Of a stretch of DNA of 7,718 nucleotides, positions 5,097 to 7,718 are shown in pieces. The notes under the pieces are model-generated. The model was given only the letters and a program-made list of their open reading frames with translations, searched no databases and was not told the DNA's origin. A program made the position numbers and the translations under genes. The stretch lies in contig JAFGTO010000559.1 in the NCBI GenBank assembly GCA_016934095.1, positions 1-7,718 of the forward strand, in the 5' to 3' direction. The stretch comes from Candidatus Glassiibacteriota bacterium. GTDB taxonomy: Bacteria; Gemmatimonadota; Glassbacteria; GWA2-58-10. Numbering within the stretch: position 1 is the stretch's first letter; every line of letters begins with the position of its first letter.

Positions 5097-7718
5097 ATGT
5101 CTTACCGGACCATTGCGGCGATGTTTATCCTGTTGTGCTGCCAGGCCGCGGGCCTGAGCGGCTCCGGCACGTCAGCCGGAAAGATCCTGCCGGGTACCGG
5201 CTACGACACGGCAGTCCCGACCCTGGCCGGGGTAGTCGGTTTCGACTGGGGTGAGAACATCACCACCCACGCCGAGTGCGAGAAGTACCTGAAAGCCCTG
5301 GCGGAAGCCAGCCCGCGGGCCGCGCTGTTCAGCCACGGCAAGAGCTGGGAGGGCCGGGCCCTCTATTACCTGGTGATCGGCAGCCGGGAGCGCCTGGAGG
5401 ACCTGGACCGCCTGAAAGCCGGACTGCGCGAGCTGGCCTTTCCGCTTTCCCTGGATGCCCGGCGCAGGGAGGAGCTGACCGGCAGCCTGCCGGTGGTGGT
5501 CTGGATCGCCGCGAACATCCACGGGAACGAGCCCTCGGGCGGGGATGCCGGGCTGTTCCTGGCTTACCACCTGCTTGCCGCACAGCAGGACACCCTGGTG
5601 GAGCGCATTTTCAGGGAATGCCTGGTGGTGATCGACCCGGTCCAGAACCCGGACGGGCGCGATTTCTTCGTGAACTATTTCCGCAGGACCACCGGGAGCA
5701 AGCCGGCTTCGGACCCGGCGGCGGCCGAGCGCCGCGCCCCCTGGCCGGGGGGCCGCACCAACCACTACCTGTTCGACATGAACCGCGACTGGTACGTGCA
5801 GACACAGCCGGAGAGCCGGGGCCGGGTGAAAGCCTACCTCGAGTGGTACCCCCACGTCTTCGTGGACCTTCACGAGATGGGCTCGGATGCCACCTATTAT
5901 TTCCCGCCGGTGGCTCCCCCGGTCAACCCGTACTATTCGGAGCAGCAGGTAAGGTGGAACGAGGAATTCGGCAGGAACAACGCCTGCTGGTTCGACAGGT
6001 TCGGGTTCAAGTACTGGACCGGCGAGCTGTTCGATGCCTTTTTCCCGGGGTACGGCTGCACCTGGCCCTCGCTGAGCGGCTCGGTGGGGCTTACTTACGA
6101 GCAGGCCTCGAGCCGCGGCCTGGTGGCCAGACGCGAGGATGAGACCGAGATGTCCTACCTGGAGACCGTGCGCCACCACGCAGTGGCGGCTTTCGCCACG
6201 GCCGAGCTGGCCTCGGCCAGTCGCGAGGCACTGCTGCGGGACTTCGTGGCCACCCGCACGCCACCATCCACCGTGCCTGCAAACAAGGCTTACCTGATAC
6301 CGGTGGCGGACAGGCCCTGTACCTCGCTCAAGCTGGTCAGGCTGCTGCTGGACAACGGGATAGAAGTCAGAAAGGCCGGGCAGGGCTTTGCCTGTTCCGG
6401 GGTGGCTGCGGCGGACAACCGCAGGATTTCCCGTCAGGAATTCCCTGCTGGCACTTACGTGGTCCCCGCCCGCCAGGAGGCCTGCCGCCTGGCGGCCAAC
6501 CTGCTGGAGACCCGGGTCGAGATGGACAGGAGCTATGTCGAGGAACAGGAGAGACGGCTGGCCGCGGGCCTGCCGCACCAGGTTTACGATGTTACCGCCT
6601 GGTGCCTCCCGCTGTCTTTCGGCGTGGAATGCTACCGCACGGACAACCTGCCCGGCGGCGAATACCCCCGGGTGAGCCGGGAGGACCTCGCCCCCGGGCC
6701 CTCCGCGGCCAGGAGTCCGGCCGGGCTGGCTTACCTGCTGGACGGGCGGGGGAACGGGTGCATGGCCGCCCTGGCCGAGCTTTTCGGCCGGGGAGTGCGG
6801 GTCTACTCCAGCGACAAGGCCTTTACCCTGGACGGCGCGGCTTTCGGCAGGGGAAGCCTGATCGTGCCGGTGAAGGAGAACGGCGGCGACCTGCCGCAGA
6901 TCATCGCCGGGATCGAAAACAGCCGGGGGGTGAGTTTCTATCCCGCGGCCAGCGGATGGACCACCGAAGGGGTGAATTTCGGCAGTGAAAACGTGCACTA
7001 CCTGCCGGCTCCCGGGGTGCTCCTCATCTGGGACACCCCCACCCATTCTTATTCGGCCGGGGCCTGCCGCTACGTGCTGGAGCAGCAGTACGGGGTCCGG
7101 GTTACCGCGGTCAGGGCCGGGGACCTGGAAAGAGTGAAGCTCGAGCGCTACAATGTCCTGGTTTTTCCCCAAGGCTGGGACTACCCGGAGGCCCTGGGCA
7201 AGCAGGGCATGGAAAAAATCAAGCGCTGGGTGGCCGAGGGCGGGACCCTGGTAGCTATCGGCTCGGCCTGCGACCTGACAGCCCATCCCGGGCTCGAGCT
7301 GCTGGAGCTGAAGAAAGAGTACCGCCTGGACGGGGATTCTACTTTCAAGCAGCAGAAAGCTGAGAGCGGGAAAAAAGAGGAAGTCTCCCGCGTGCCGGCC
7401 ACGGCCATAGGCAGCCGGGAGCGGTTTCTCGACTATATCACCTCGGAGGCCGTGCCCCCGCGCAGCGTGCCCGGGGTCCTGCTGCGTATCCGTCTCGACC
7501 CGGACCACTGGCTTTCCGCCGGCTACGACAGCCTGGCCGTGGCTTTTGCCGTGGGCGGGAATGTCTATGCCCCGCTCAAGCGGAGCCAGGGGCGCAACGT
7601 GGCCTATTTCGCCGAAGAGAGCAGGCTGCTGATCAGCGGTTATGCCTGGCGCGGGGCCGCTTTGACCCAGTTGGCATTCAAACCCTATCTTGTGCACCGC
7701 GCGGTGGGAGAGGGCCAC
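5097..7718 (+). CDS. Exported M14-family zinc carboxypeptidase-like metallopeptidase (3' end outside window)
   Basis: The frame is open for 874 codons and runs off the right edge. Residues 1-19 look like a Sec signal peptide (R4, then hydrophobic AAMFILLCC to QAAG). The M14 catalytic domain spans about 50-370: zinc ligands H142 and E145 (HGNE), then NPDG 184-187; N229-R230 (MNRDW) match the substrate-carboxylate pair N144/R145 of carboxypeptidase A; H259 in DLHEMG is the third zinc ligand, 114 residues after E145; E335 in LTYEQA is the likely general base. Y319 is a candidate for Tyr248. About 370-630 is of unclear fold. Residues about 640-725 (VLLIWDT, then VLVFPQGWDYP, then GGTLVAIGS) resemble a class I glutamine-amidotransferase-like/ThuA-type alpha/beta domain without an obvious nucleophilic Cys. 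A Lys/Glu-rich segment (739-763) follows. It probably trims peptides or peptidoglycan-type amides in the periplasm or outside. A long antisense frame over it is a composition artefact. Confidence 0.9.
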   Translation, partial: MSYRTIAAMFILLCCQAAGLSGSGTSAGKILPGTGYDTAVPTLAGVVGFDWGENITTHAECEKYLKALAEASPRAALFSHGKSWEGRALYYLVIGSRERLEDLDRLKAGLRELAFPLSLDARRREELTGSLPVVVWIAANIHGNEPSGGDAGLFLAYHLLAAQQDTLVERIFRECLVVIDPVQNPDGRDFFVNYFRRTTGSKPASDPAAAERRAPWPGGRTNHYLFDMNRDWYVQTQPESRGRVKAYLEWYPHVFVDLHEMGSDATYYFPPVAPPVNPYYSEQQVRWNEEFGRNNACWFDRFGFKYWTGELFDAFFPGYGCTWPSLSGSVGLTYEQASSRGLVARREDETEMSYLETVRHHAVAAFATAELASASREALLRDFVATRTPPSTVPANKAYLIPVADRPCTSLKLVRLLLDNGIEVRKAGQGFACSGVAAADNRRISRQEFPAGTYVVPARQEACRLAANLLETRVEMDRSYVEEQERRLAAGLPHQVYDVTAWCLPLSFGVECYRTDNLPGGEYPRVSREDLAPGPSAARSPAGLAYLLDGRGNGCMAALAELFGRGVRVYSSDKAFTLDGAAFGRGSLIVPVKENGGDLPQIIAGIENSRGVSFYPAASGWTTEGVNFGSENVHYLPAPGVLLIWDTPTHSYSAGACRYVLEQQYGVRVTAVRAGDLERVKLERYNVLVFPQGWDYPEALGKQGMEKIKRWVAEGGTLVAIGSACDLTAHPGLELLELKKEYRLDGDSTFKQQKAESGKKEEVSRVPATAIGSRERFLDYITSEAVPPRSVPGVLLRIRLDPDHWLSAGYDSLAVAFAVGGNVYAPLKRSQGRNVAYFAEESRLLISGYAWRGAALTQLAFKPYLVHRAVGEGH

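Noticed and set aside
5276..6142. 288-codon plus-strand frame within the M14 gene
   Set aside because: Out-of-frame shadow of the peptidase gene; Gly/Pro/Arg-rich product without motifs.
5172..7718. 848-codon open frame on the minus strand
   Set aside because: It lies antisense to the M14 peptidase, whose frame has a signal peptide, SD and all catalytic motifs. The antisense product is a low-complexity mix rich in Pro, Gly, Gln, Val and His with no domain, and it follows from GC-rich third positions. The true plus-strand gene is easily missed because it has no stop inside the window.
1..7718. CRISPR arrays, tRNA or rRNA genes, insertion sequences
   Set aside because: I saw no regularly spaced direct repeats, no cloverleaf or rRNA-like segments, and no transposase gene with terminal repeats.

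Overview
The window is GC-rich bacterial DNA with strong G/C preference at third codon positions. That preference produces very long spurious antisense reading frames over every real gene. Tat and Sec export signals, a formylglycine sulfatase and a large secreted M14-type metallopeptidase suggest a Gram-negative heterotroph that degrades polymers. An uncultured FCB- or PVC-type lineage would fit, but this is inference; no taxonomic marker gene is present.

Layout: (1) At the left edge, on the minus strand, lies the N-terminal 58 codons of a TIGR01777/SDR39U1-type NAD(P)-binding epimerase-like protein, with its own short-leader promoter. (2) A 362-bp intergenic region separates it from a divergently transcribed pair. 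(3) Positions 537-3183 (plus) hold two head-to-tail paralogous FAD-dependent oxidoreductases of the geranylgeranyl-reductase-like superfamily. They overlap by 8 nt and are almost certainly one transcription unit. (4) Converging on that pair, with 58 bp between stops, is a minus-strand type I sulfatase with a Tat leader and a possible lipobox. (5) A 448-bp intergenic region (4649-5096) carries small inverted repeats near the sulfatase, a plausible sigma70 promoter, an unusually large near-perfect 24-bp inverted repeat and a consensus TATAAT. (6) From 5097 to the right edge an M14-family zinc carboxypeptidase-like exported protein runs open for 874 codons and off the window. It overlies an 848-codon antisense frame that should not be annotated.

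Functionally, the two flavoproteins look like a paired redox module, possibly reducing isoprenoid or other hydrophobic substrates at the membrane. The sulfatase and peptidase are independent exported hydrolases, divergently transcribed from the second intergenic region. The items most worth a second look are the duplicated, diverged flavoprotein pair, one with a CxxC motif and the other with only one of the two cysteines, and the large inverted repeat in the leader of the peptidase gene. Nothing in the window proves a wholly new system.
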